Assembly (NCBI GenBank): GCA_026770585.1
Contig: MU646438.1
Span: 611,856 to 632,449, forward strand
Direction of reading: 5' to 3'
Origin: Baffinella frigidus
Taxonomy: Eukaryota; Cryptophyceae; Cryptomonadales; Baffinellaceae
DNA length: 20,594 nt
The position numbers and the translations under genes are program-made. Positions 1-12,400 of the stretch are shown piece after piece (positions within the stretch are counted from its first letter, which is position 1; the number at the start of each line of letters is the position of its first letter). A model generated the notes under the pieces. It was not told the origin of the DNA. It was given only the letters and a program-made list of their open reading frames with translations, and searched no databases.

Positions 1-39
1 GTGTAGGGTGTAGGGTGTAGGGTGTAGGAAGTAGGGTGT
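1..39. repeat. TGTAGGG heptamer array
   Basis: Five or so TGTAGGG units with one degenerate unit, directly after the donor of exon 24 in the sense direction. G-rich on the + strand. Confidence 0.9.
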
Positions 40-45
40 AGTTAC

Positions 46-111
46 CGGCGCCTGGGTGTCCTCAATCCCGAGGAGAGCTTGCAAGGCGCTCTTGCTCGTC
101 TCCTTCTGCGC
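46..111 (-). CDS. exon 24: last exon in the window
   Basis: 22 codons, AQKETSKSALQALLGIEDTQ followed by AP, phase 0 at both ends. Acceptor CAG at 112-114 follows TTTTT in an AT-rich stretch; donor CCG|GTAACT lies at the start of a TGTAGGG array. It joins exon 23 in frame. The gene continues beyond the window edge. Confidence 0.8.
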
Positions 112-3100
112 CTGAAAAATTTAAATGATTCTTTTCAATGTTCAATTCAATAATTTTCAACCCCTCTGCACCTGCATCTGATGAAATGTTAAATAGATAA
201 CTTTGGCGTGTTTTATTTAAATCATTTTGGGAGATATAAATTACTACACAAATGCGTTACTATTACTAGTAGGGTCATATTGTGAAGTAAATTGCAGGGC
301 CAACATAATGTCAAATAAAAAAATTCCCGGAAGAGCCACTCGAGAATGCTGGAGCACCCCATTTCAATGTGGGGTTGTAAGGATCTGTACCAGGACAGGC
401 CTTAAACTCGTGTCTGATCCAATTTCGCACAGGAACACAAACACACCCACGGAAGTTACTACACAAATGCCCACTTGTAAAGAAGTCACGGGTTTCAATT
501 GGGTGCCCCATCATTCTTAAATGAACCTGAAGGCTCAGGAACCTGGAGGCTCAAGTTTCTGAGGCGGGCCCGTTTCTTGAGGCTCATAGACTTTTGTATC
601 ACTCAGCTCAAGGCTCAAGGGCCTACCTAGGACCTGCATCGAGAGTAATAAAGAAGAAGAAAACGGAACCTGTAGGGTAGCAAGCTCCACGGAGCATGTG
701 CATATCCTCAAGCTGTTGGAGCAGCTTCCCCGCCACCTCCTTGTGCTTTTGTACCAGGATAAGGTACGTTATCTCGTGACTGCGCAATCTTCGCACACGC
801 GCGTGATCCAACTCACGAAATTGACTTCACAAAGACCCACTCGTAAAGCACTCACAGGTTTAAATTGGGTGCTCTAGCATTCTCGAGTGGCAGATCGCGC
901 TAGATATGAGGACCGAGTCTAGCACGAGCCCACCTCGGGCCATCAGATCGACTGTATTCGGGTTGAGCTCTGTTAGTGGGTCCGCACACTATATCGCGAG
1001 CGCATACCTGTAGGGTAGCAAGCTCCGTCTGCATATCCTCAAGCTGTTGGAGCAGCTCCCCCGCCTCCTCATTGTGCTTTCGTACCAGGATAAGGTACGT
1101 TATCTCGTGACTGTGCAATTTTCGCACACGCACGTGATCAAACCCACCAACATTACCACACACAGGCCCACTTGTAAAGAACTTAAGGTTTTACATTGGG
1201 CGCCCCAGCATTCTCGATTGAATCCCAACTATTCAAGACCTGTTTCAAGAGAAATGAATAATAATAATGATAATGGCAAAAAAGGAACCTGTAGTGTCGC
1301 AAGCTCCGCCTGCATATCTTCGAGCTGCTGGAGCAGCTTGCCCGCCTCCTCTTTGTGCTCCTTGCTGCGGTTCAGAGTGTGCGGTTTGGGGTTTTGGATT
1401 GCGGTTCGGTGTTTGGGATGCGGGGTTTGAGGTTTGGGGTTTGGGGTTTGGGGTTTGGGGTTTGGGGTTTGGGGTTTGGGGTTTGGGGTTTGGGGTTTGG
1501 TCTTGAGGCGTGGTGTTTGGGGTTTGGGGTTTGGGGTGTGGGGTGTGGGGTGTTGTTTGAGGTTTGGGATTTGGTGTTGGGGGTGTGGGTGTTGGTGTTT
1601 GGGGTGTAGGGTTCAGGGTGTAGGCTGCAGGGATTACGGTTTAGGGTTTAGGGTCTGGGGTTTAGGGTGTAGGGTTTATGGTGCAGGGTATAGGGTGTAG
1701 GGTGTAAGGTGTAGGTTGTAGGGTGTAGTGTTTAGGGTTTGGGGAATAGGGTTCAGGGATTAGGGAATCTGCGTGCGCGCGCAAGTTCCTTGCCCGGGTG
1801 TAGGGTGTATGGTGCAGGGGGTAGGGTGTAGGGTGTAGGGTGTAGGGTGTAGGGTGTAGGGTGTAGGGTGTAGGGTGTAGGGTGTATGGTATAGGGTTCA
1901 GGTATCAGGAATTAGGGAACCCACGTGCGCGCGCAAACTCGATGCAGGTAGGGTGTACCGTGTGGAGATTGGGCTTGAGAGTGTGGGGTTTCGCCACCCT
2001 AAGGTGTAAGTTGTAGGGTGTAGAGAACCTGCGAGCGCGCGCAAGCTCCTTGCCCGGGTGTAGGGTGTATGGTGTATGGTGTAGGGTGCAGGGTGTAGGG
2101 TGTAGGGTGTAGGGTGCAGGGTGTAGGGTGTATGGTGTAGGGTGTAGGGTTCATGGTGTAGGGCCCAGGTATTGGAAATTAGAGAACCTGCGAGCGCGCG
2201 CAAGCTCCTTGCCCGCTGCGGCGAGTGCCGCGTCCAGCTTCACGCGAATCTGTTTGTGATTTAGGGTTGAGGGTGTATGGTGTGTGGTTTGATGTTTTGG
2301 GTTTGGGGTGTTGGGTTTGGTGTTTGGTGTTTGGTGCTTGGTGTTCGGTGTTTGGTGTTTTGTGTTTTGGTGTTTTTTGGTGTTTGGTGTTTGGTGTTTG
2401 GTGTTTGGTGTTTGGTGTTTGGTGTTTGGTGTTTGGTGTTTGGTGTTTGGTGTATGGTGTTTTGGGTTTTGGGTTTTGGGTTTTAGGTTTTGGATTTTGA
2501 GTTTGGGGTTTAGTGTTGAGTATTTAGAGTTTAGTGTTCAGTATTTAGGGTTGAGTGTTTAGGGTACAGGTTTCAGGGTGTAGGGTTTGGGGTGCAGGTT
2601 CTACCTTCTCCTGCTTATCCTCAAGCGCATCCTTGATCGGACTCTCATCCGTATTCGGCATCTCGACCCCCAACGACTTCGCGATCGGTATCATAACCTG
2701 CAAATTGTTATGGGTCTCATAACCTGATTTGTTTTCATGAGGCTCACGACCTGATAAATATCAGCGTTCAGCTGCACTGCCAATCTGGGCGCGCCTGAAA
2801 GGGTTCCGTCGCACGGTCGACAAACCCTGGCTACGGCGGACAGCACAGACCCGCTTCACAACGCCATCTATCTTGCTAGTTGACAAACCCCATCTTGCTA
2901 CTTTTCTTCGAATTCCGTGCTAGTTTTGGAACCACATCAATTTATTTTGTTCCCTGGAACGAAGAGAGTTCGAACCCCATCAAGGTCGTCCCTTTTTGCT
3001 TCAAGAATACCTTACACCCACGCAAGCCCCCCCCCACTCTTTCAGCGCCCCCCCTACTAGCCAAGGGTGTGGCAGGGTTCAGGGCACACGGGGGTAGACT

Positions 3101-6100
3101 CAAGAGGTGGCAGCGGGGGGTTTAGGGTTTAGGGTTTAGGGTTTAGGATCTAGGTTTTAGGGTTTAGGGTTTAGGGTTTAGGGTTTGGGGTTTAGGGTTT
3201 GGGGTTTAGGGTTTAGGGTGAGGGGTGAGGGGTTAGGGGTTGAAGGGACCCGTTTAAAGAGGTGGAGATGGGGGGGTTAGGCTTTAGGGTTCAGCACACC
3301 TGGGCAGCCCAGGCCTCCCCGCCCATACGCTCCACGCAGGCACCTGGTTCAGGGTTTGCGGTTTGGGGTTTAGGGTTTAAGGTTCAGGGGTTAGGGTTTG
3401 GGGATTAGAATGTTGAGTTTAGGGTTTAGTGTTTAGGGTGTAGGGTTAAGGGTTGAGGGTTCAGGGTTCAGGGTTTAGGGTTTAGGGTTTAGGATTCAGG
3501 GTTTAGGGTTTAGGGTTTGGTGTTCAGGGTTTAGAGTTCAGGGTTGAGGCCTTATGGTTTAGGGTGTAGGGTTCAGGGTGTAGGGTTTATGGTGTAGGGT
3601 TCATGGTTTAGGGGTTAGAAAATGGGGGAGGACCGCCCGAGCAGACGAAGCGCCTTTCGCCCTTGAACCTCCCGGGAATGTCGGGAGAGGGGTGAAAGGG
3701 GGTGAAGAGCGATGCGGCGGAGAGCGCTGCCGCTGCGGCGGGGCCCTGCACGAAATGATTGTCTGTAAGGTTTCATTATTTACTGGAGGTCGTAAGGGAT
3801 GATTATACCTTTGCAGCCCACCATTCACTATGATACGACCCCCACCACTAAGCACGACCCCACCTTACACGAACCCCACCGTTTCATCATTGGTGACTAG
3901 TGGGGTTCACATACTCTTTGGAACACAGAGCTTGTCGGTGGCGGGTATCGCGGGAGGGAAGGGGGTGAAGAGGGATGCTTCTTGCTCTTTATAGAGGGAT
4001 GCGGCGGAAGGGGCCGCTGATACGGCGGGGGGCTGCGGATACCGAATCATGTTTAGTGAATGGTGAGCTGCAAAGGTTCCTTGGCACAGAGAGCGTTCGT
4101 TACGGAAGCGGCCCTCGACACTTTTTGGGGGCCTTCTGCGGATCAAATCCCCTCTACACTCACCCCTTTGTCAGACTTCATGAAGTAGCGTGCCTGAACG
4201 CCGCGGCGTGGCTCGCGCGAGACGCCGCTGCAGAAGTCGGGCTGACAGACTATTCTCGAGTTGACACGTTGGGGTTCCGGTACAAATCCGGCAACTTTTC
4301 AGCGGGAAAGAACCTGGGCCCACCAAATCGCTTCCTCCAAATAGACTGAAACAGAGCTTGCCTGTCTTAGGGTGCAGAACCTGCGTGGCCGTACGACGCG
4401 CGATGTGCACAGGCAGCCCCCCGGGGAGGCCCATGGCCTCCCGAAGCGCCGCGGCGTGGCTCGCGGGGGACGCTGCTGATCCGTCCTCTCCGAATTCCCC
4501 GAAGGGGGGGGATTCGGGGGAGCCCGTTTCGAGGGCGCGGGTGATGAGTTTTTCGTATTCTTGTGGCGCCGCCTGCGTCCCGCGTGCCACAATATAGTTA
4601 GTTACGTGATAGTTAAATACTAGTTAGCACAGTACAGTGCGTTCCTAGTAAGGATGGTTAGTCACAGAGATATTCCCGGTACTGTAAAGCGACTTGGCCG
4701 AACCGCGCAGGCTTTGGGTACAGGGACCGTGATCAAGGCAGGTTTGGTACAAGAAACCTCACTCATGTGTGGACCGTGGGACTCTCGCATGGCGAGTTTG
4801 AGGAACAGTTTGGAATGCAATGAGTTTGGAATGCACTGATTTAGCACCGCACCTGGGCCGCGAGTTTGTAGATGGAGTCGGACGCGCGCATCACCAGCTC
4901 CGATTCCGGCGCGATTCGCATCGCTTTCAACACCAGATCCTGAGCAGGCAGGAAGGCGCCACTGACAGCGCGGACAAGGGCGAGGTTGCACAGCGCCGCG
5001 ACGTTCTCGGGAGCCGCACCCACCGCTCGCTCCAACGCCTGCACGCTCACCCGCGGCAAAACGTTGAGTTAAGCATATGCAAAGCAGTACACATGTTAAG
5101 TATTTCTACGAATGTAAGGTGTTTTGATGTGCGTAGTAATTTGAGCCGCGACGTTCTCGGGAGCCGCACTCACCGCTCGCTCAAACACCTGCCCGGTTTT
5201 AGGGAAAGGTTCATGACTTGGGGTTTAGGATCAGATTTAGGGCTTACGGCACCCGCGGTTCGAGGTGGCTTTTTTCACTGAAAAAAATATTGCGATACCG
5301 TCAAGGTGCGGGGACCGTCAAGATCTGGAAGGAGGGAGGGAGGGGGTGTGCCTGCTCGGCCTCTTTGCCGGTATCGGGGCTTGCGGCGAGGACAGAGCCG
5401 AGGTTGCACAGCGCCGGGGCATGCAACGGCGAGATCTCCACCGCCTGCGGGTACCAAGGGGGTTACTTGAGAATACCAAGGGTGTTACTCGATAACCGCC
5501 ACCCGGTACATCAGCACAGGGGGTGCAAGAACGGGGGGCGTTCCGCTCCCCGCGAGGGCCAGAGTGAGGGGGCGGGTGACCGCCACCCCCGGTCAGGGCA
5601 CGTTACTGAACGTGGTCACGTGACTTCGCGCGGTACCGGTCGGTGACGCCAGCCGAGAAACCGGCATGGTGCGTCGCCGAGAATGTCACGTGACATGGCA
5701 CGTGACATTCTCGGTGTACCGACTGTGTGCCCCTGCGGTACACCACAACGGATGATGCCAGCACGGGGGGTGCCGGTTTACTCCCCACCAGGGTCAGGGT
5801 CAGGGTCAGGGTCAGGGTCAGGGTCAGGGTCAGGGTCAGGGTCAGGGTCAGGGTCAGGGTCAGGGTCAGGGTCAGGGTCAGGGTCAGGGTCAGGGGGGCG
5901 TGCCCTGCTGTGTTGGGCATCCTGCTTGCGAGATCCTCACGTCACTGAACCTGGTCACGTTACTTCGCGCGGCGCCGCCATGATACGAACAGGTGGGCAG
6001 GACATCCCACGTGACTTCACTTGAGCACCGCTCACGTGTTTATCTCAGAAAAGGGATTCTAAAATTCGTTTTTCGAAGTCAATTCCTATACAAATTCGTC

Positions 6101-9100
6101 AACTTATTCTTTTCTGTACGCATAAGTTGACATTTTTGCAGGGGAATTGACTCAAGAAACGGATTTTAAAATCTCTTTTCTGAGATAAGTGTTGGGCATC
6201 CTGCCTGCGCAATCCTACTGAGCACTGCGTGTATGTCAGAGGCGGGGCACCCAATCCAACTTAAGGCTCGCTACCAATAAAGAGGAAGATGACGAAGTAG
6301 AAGGAGAGAGTTTCACACCCTGGATGAGGGTCAGGATAATGGGTCCAACTACCCAAGACAGTTTCGTACCAACTCACTGATAAGTGGTTAACTGGCTCCA
6401 ATCCCACCCTAAATTTCCTGATCCTTGAGGGAGGCAACCTGGGTGAGAGCCTTCATCGCAAGTTGGGAGTTGTTGAAGCTCTCGTGGAGGAGCAGGCCGA
6501 GGTTTGCTAGCGCTTCGACGTTGTGCGGATCCACGGAGAGAGCGCGCGCGTACAGCTTGTACACCCCCTGTCAATCAGTAAGCCAGTCAGTCAGGAATTC
6601 AGTCAGCAACCCAGTCAGTCAGCAAGTCAGTCAGCCAGTGAGCAAACCATCCGAGGTTTGCCAATGCTTCCACGTTGTGCGGATCCACGGAGAGCGCGCG
6701 CGTACAGCATGTACACCCCCTGTCAATCAATAAGCCAGCCAGTCAGCAAGCAAGCCAGTCAGTCAGCAAGTAAGCCAGTCAGTCAGCAAAGTAGTCAGCA
6801 AGTCAGCAACTCGGTCGAGGTTTGCTAGTGCCTCGACGTTGTGCGGGCCCACTGAGAAAACACGCGCGCGTACAGATTATACACCCCCTGTAAGTCAGCA
6901 GTGCGTCAGTCAGTCAGCAAGTCAGTTAGCACGTCAGGCATACAGGCAGGCAGGCAGCCACCAAGTCAGTCAGTCAGTCCTCCAGTCATCAGCCAGTCAG
7001 CAAATCATAGGTCCTGACGAGCAGGCGAACCACAGCATTCAGCGACGAGTGCTGCCCCGGAAGTTCCGGAAATTCCCCGAAAGGAGGCGGGCCCGGTAGC
7101 TCGCCCGAGAGAGCCCAAATTCACCCCAAACCCTACACCCCAAAACCTGACCCCTGAACCCTGACACTCCTTCAAAGATCACAAAGGGCTAAGGAGAGGA
7201 CAGCTTTCCCCCACCTTGGCATTGGACGAAAAGATACGCTCTAAGCCCCTAACCCTACACCCGAAACACACACCTTGGCGTTAGGTGTCGGGTGCTGCCC
7301 CGGAAGTTCAGGAAGTTCCCCAAACGGAGGCGGGCCTGGCAGTTCATCCGGCAGACCAAAGTCCGCGGGCCCGCCTTGGGAGTGGGCCATGTGCGCTGCG
7401 CAGATGAGTGCTGGGAGGTGCTGTGGGTCTGCCTTGAGCGCCTGTGGAAGGGGTTGTGGGTTTACTTGAAAGTTTGCTTGACACTTTGCTGGATACTTTA
7501 AGTGAGGCTTTGCGTGATAATGTACTTGATACTTTACGTGATTCGGTACGTGATACGTTACGTGACAGATACGTTACGTGATAAGTTACTTGAGGCTGTG
7601 CTCGATACGTCCGCGGGGCCGCATTGGGAGTGAGGCATGTGCGACGCGCATGTCAGAGCTGGGAGGTGCTGTGGGTCTGCTATGACTGCCTGGTGTCGGA
7701 TTTGTGGTTTGAGGTTAGAGTTCCGAGTAGTGCACGTGTGCCGTGGTGCATTGAACGCAGCGAACACGGGGTTCAAAGAGAGGCAGGAACACAGGACGGA
7801 CACTGTAATTGGGAACTCGAATTAGGGTGCTAATTAGTGAGCCGAATCAGCGCTCGAAATTACCTGGGTGTAGAGGTCCCTGGCTTCGTCTGGATGCCCG
7901 CTGGCCTCGCCCATAAACCCTGCCACCCACCGCACGCGACATCAGGCGTGCCCGTCGTACGGCTCATAGACGTTTGGATCACACATCTCCAGGATTGCGA
8001 GTAATAAAGCACAACAAGAACAAGACTTCAGTCTCTGCCCGCCACCCAGCCATGCGCCGTCAGATTCTCTGCGAACATCCACCCGCCCTCTTGCCGGCAA
8101 GCCACTAGTAGACCTGCACCAGCCTGGCTGACTGACTGAGACGATCAAAGACACTTGACCATGGCTCTGAGAGGTGCACCCACTCGCCTATGAACCCTGC
8201 CACCCAGTCAACCCAAGCGCCGTGAGCCTCTGCAACCGTCCATCCGCCCTCTGAGGTGCAACCACTCGCCTGTAAACCCTGCTAGCCAGCCACCCACCGC
8301 ACGCGCCGTCAGTCTCTTTGACCACCCACTAACCCTCCGAGAGCAAGTGTTTTGATCGTGCCAGACGCTTAGGTTGGTGCACTTGCAAGTGTGTTTCTGA
8401 ACAGGACCCACGGCTCGGGCCTTGACGGGTGATTGCTTTCAGGGTTCTGAGTTCAGGGTTCAGGGTTCAGGGTCCAGGGTCTAGGATTCAGGGTTTCAGG
8501 GTTCAGGGTTCAGGGTTCATGGTGCATGGTTCATGGTTCATGGTTTACGGTTGACGGTGTAGGATGCATACCGAGACGCCACAAGAGCGGTGGGCGGGAC
8601 GGATGCAGCGCCAGCGCGGTTCTGTAAAGCGACTCAGCTTCTGACGGCCTCCCGTCGCGTTGGTAGTGTGCCGCGAGCATTCGGATCGCCGGGAGATGTG
8701 CGGGGTTGATCTGCAGACCATAAGGTTTAGGATTTCCAGTTTCTTGTTTCGGGTTTCGGGTTTCGGGTCCACGATTCATGTTTCAGGGTTTCGGGTTTCG
8801 GGTTTCGGGTTCAGGGTCTCGGGTGCCGGGTCTGGGGTGTCGGATGCAAGATGAGGTTGGTTGTGAGGTGAGGTTCGGTGCGAAAGACCCATTTTCAAGG
8901 ATTCAAAAAGGGTTGTATGAAGCTGGAAGGCGGGAGAAGCAGAGATGCGCGCGGTAGGATTCGCATTGCTGGGAGATGTGCGGGGTTCATCAGCCAATCA
9001 CAGGGTGCAGATTTTCAGGTGTCGGGTGTCGGGTTTCGGGTTTCGGGTTTAGGAACAGGCTGGTTGTAGGGTGAGGTTCAGGATGATGCTGATTGTAGGG

Positions 9101-9455
9101 TGGTGGTTCAGGGTGAGGCTGGTTGTAGGATGAGGGCATGAAGCTGAAAGACATAGATGTGCGCAAAAGCACTCGGACTGCTTGGAGGGCAGATCTACCT
9201 ACACGTGCACGAGAGGGTTAAGAGCGCTGTCTCAATCCAAAACCCGGAACCCAAAACCCGAAACCCGACACCCAAAACCCGTCATCCGAATCCCGGAACC
9301 CGAAACCCGACACCCGAAACTGGAAACCCGAAACCCGGCACACGAAGGCCGGGGCCGTGCTTGCCAGTGTGTGCAGCTGCAGAAAGGTCCTTCTCTCGAT
9401 ACGTTAACAGACTTGACAGTGCCGGTGGATGTGTCGGGGTGTAGGGTTTATGATG

Positions 9456-9493
<38 letters not shown>

Positions 9494-12400
9494 TGTTTGA
9501 GATTTGAGGTTTGTGGTTGAGAATTTGGGGATGAGGGTTGAGAGTTTAGGGTTGATGGTTCGGTGAGACCTGGAGGGCCTTCCTGTGAAGGTTGAGCGCT
9601 TCCCTCGCGAGCTGGAAAAGGTGCGCGGTCAGAAAACACAACACACGGGACCGGACCCCACAAAACAAGGGCCCGCCCCCCCCCCCCAAAAAGGGTTCAA
9701 AACGCGGCCGGACATAACAAAACATGCGGTCACACGCCGCATGTCAGACAAAATCAAAACACGGGATGCTGATGTCCCCTGTACTGTTTGTTGTTCGGTG
9801 GCCGATTGTGTGGATCACGTATTGGTTTGGTGCATGCTGGAACATCATTGGAAAATGTGTCCAAGGAAGGGGGGCATGTTGGGTGCAGTGAGACTGTCGC
9901 GGAGGTGGACGCGTTGAATTGAGGTGGTGTAGTTGGTGTTGCTGTTGTTTCTGGTGTTGCTGCTCATGGTGGTGGAGGAGGTGGTGGTAGTGATGGTTGC
10001 GGTGGTGGTGTTTTTGTTGTTTATGCTGTTATTTGTGGTGGTGGTGGTGGTGGTGGTGGTGGTGGTGGTGGTGGTGGTAGTGGTGGTGGTAGTGACGAGT
10101 AGGGGAATCTCCATCTCTGGTATTATACAATTCGGGTTGGCTTGATTTTTTTCAGGGCCGGGTCAGACGGAAATCAGAAAATGCGCCGTTTTGTGTCAAC
10201 TTATGTGTGGGGGACGCTATCTTGTCATGACTCTCATGCATACGATGGCCTCAAACTTCGTTTTCTCGAATTTGCTGACCCGACCCCGAAGTCAAGCCAA
10301 CCCGAATTCTACAAAAGTGATGAGAAGGGGAATCTCACATCCAAACCATCCTCCTCATTGTTCGCAATCGGAACAGACGACGTAAACAACACCTGTTTCA
10401 AGGTTTAGGGTTTAGGGTTCAGGGTTTAGGGTTTAGGGTGTAGGGTTGAAGGTTCAGGGTTTAGAGTTCATGGTTTCGGGTTTCGGGTGTGGGGTTTCAG
10501 GTTTCAGGTTTCGGGTTTCGGGTTTCGGGTTTAGGGTTTAGTGTCCAGGGTTTGAGGGTTTAGAGTTTCGGGTTTAGATTTTAGGGTTTAGAGTTTAGAG
10601 TTTAGGGTTTAGGGGATAGAGTTTAGGGTTTAGGGTTTAGGGTTTAGGGTTTAGCGTTTAGGGTTTAGGGAAGGCGCACCCCCCATGCATACTGCACATC
10701 CGCACTGTCTGAGTCGAGCTCCAACGCGAGCTGCAGAAGTTCTCTCGCCAGTGGGAGATCTCCTCTCCGCCGGATCATCAGTAGCGCTGTTTGGGGTTTG
10801 GGGTTTGGGGTTTGGGGTTTGGGGTTTGGGGTTCTGGGTGTAGGGTGGAGGGTTTAGGGTTCCGGGTTTAGTGATTAGGGTTTTGGGTTCTAGGGTTTAG
10901 GGTTTGGGGTTCAGCGCCACAACGCCTCCAACTCAATCGGAAAAGATGTGAAAACCGCACGACCGTTGACGAAACAGAGCTGATGGCTCGGGCTAGTCCG
11001 AGACCGATCGCTAGAAGAGGAGCCAGAGAGGGGCCGGTTCCTAACGGCGGCAGTAGCTTTGCAGTAAGAGCATCAGTTGCTTTACACGAAGCAAGGGATG
11101 GGGGGGTGCCGTGAGCGATGCGCGCATCATGTCATTGACGGGGTGTATGTAGATGCCCTCCAAAACATGGAGGAAGAGATGGGGTGAGAGATGAGCATCC
11201 AAGGAGCCTCTGAGACGTCCTCACGTAACTATTCATCATACGAATGGTGTACGCTAGCAATATCATATAATCTCTCATGGAAGGGATATTGCTTCCCGTT
11301 AAAACACGGAGCAAGAGAGGGGGCGGTGCCTCTCTCGTGAGCGATGGGCGTCTGAGGACGCTCGGGATCCTAGCCATATCGATCCAATGCATCACTTGAG
11401 AGTCAAGGTCACTTGCAGCTACACCATGAAACGGAGCACCAGCGAGGGGGCAGTGCCGTGTGAGATCAGCGTCGAACCTTGGATGAGTGTTTGCACCCTT
11501 CAAAACAAGGAGCAAGAAAGGGGGCTGGGCCGTAAGCGATGGGCGTCTGCGGAAACTCTCAGGCGTCCTCAAGCTAACTTGTCAGTATATGTATTGTGTT
11601 TTCTAGCAGTGTCATAGCAGGGGTGTACCTATCTACCCTTCAAACCAGGGAACAAGAGTAGGCAATGAAGTAGCAAGAAAGGAGGCAATGAGGTAGCGAG
11701 AGAGGGGGCAATGGGCTAGCGAGAGAGGGGGCAATAAGGTAGCGAGAAAGGGGTAAGGGTACCGTGAGTGACGAGCGTCTGAGTACGATCGGGATCTGCG
11801 TGTCCTGCCTGCAGACAACACCATCCCCACCATTCAGACATCATGAGCCTCGCTGCTTTTTCACACCATGCACACATTATGAGCCTCATTGCTTGCCCAC
11901 CCAGAGCCATCCACATCATTCAGACGTTGTGCGCCTCATCGCGTGCATGTATCAACACCATTCACACGTCTCATAGCGGCCAGAGGCATCCACACCATTT
12001 ACGAGTTATGCGCCTCATAGCGACCGGAGGCATTCAAAAAATTCAGACGGGCGAGGCACCAACTCCATTCAGATCCAGAGGGCATCGCCACCATTCACAA
12101 ATCATGAGCCTTACAGCTTGCTCGTCCAGCGGAATCATCCACACCATTCACACGCCTGACCACCAGGACTCCAAAGTGGCCTCACCGAGTTCGTTTCCAG
12201 AGGCGATTTGTACCAGGGAGTTGCCTTGCTCAGGACCAGGCAACTCCATTCTGGAACGTTCTAGACCGCTATCCGCGGTTAACAGTGGCACACGAACCTC
12301 GTGACCAACTCGTGACGCTCTGAGAACAACTGAGTTGCTCTAATCGGGCAGCAACTTCAGAAAAATCGGACGACGGTGAGAGACTCTCCGAAGGGCGCGG

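Larger units (their letters stand above)
5602..5980. repeat. direct repeat flanking the palindrome and hexamer array
   Basis: A block of about 38 bp around 5602-5640 (ACTGAACGTGGTCACGTGAC, then TTCGCGCGG) recurs at about 5942-5975 with a few changes. Confidence 0.7.

Noticed and set aside
1267-1700. Gly/Phe/Val/Trp-rich + strand frames
   Set aside because: Seven-base repeats without stops yield long open frames in all phases; they are repeat artefacts.
3119-3240. TTTAGGG array as a true telomere or chromosome end
   Set aside because: Arrays are short, degenerate, internal and on both sides of exons; nothing marks a terminus.
5683-6024. Open frames with Gly-Ser or Arg-Val runs
   Set aside because: They are direct translations of the AGGGTC hexamer array and have no coding support.
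6568-7008. CRISPR-like alternation of repeats and spacers
   Set aside because: The spaced copies are truncated exon 15 sequences and the rest is simple CAGT repeat; the gene is eukaryotic.
9845-10114. Thr-run or Val-run frames
   Set aside because: Translation of the GGT array.
10142-10408. + strand 88-codon frame in intron 10
   Set aside because: No motif, no plausible splice partners and flanked by simple repeats; kept only as an open stretch.
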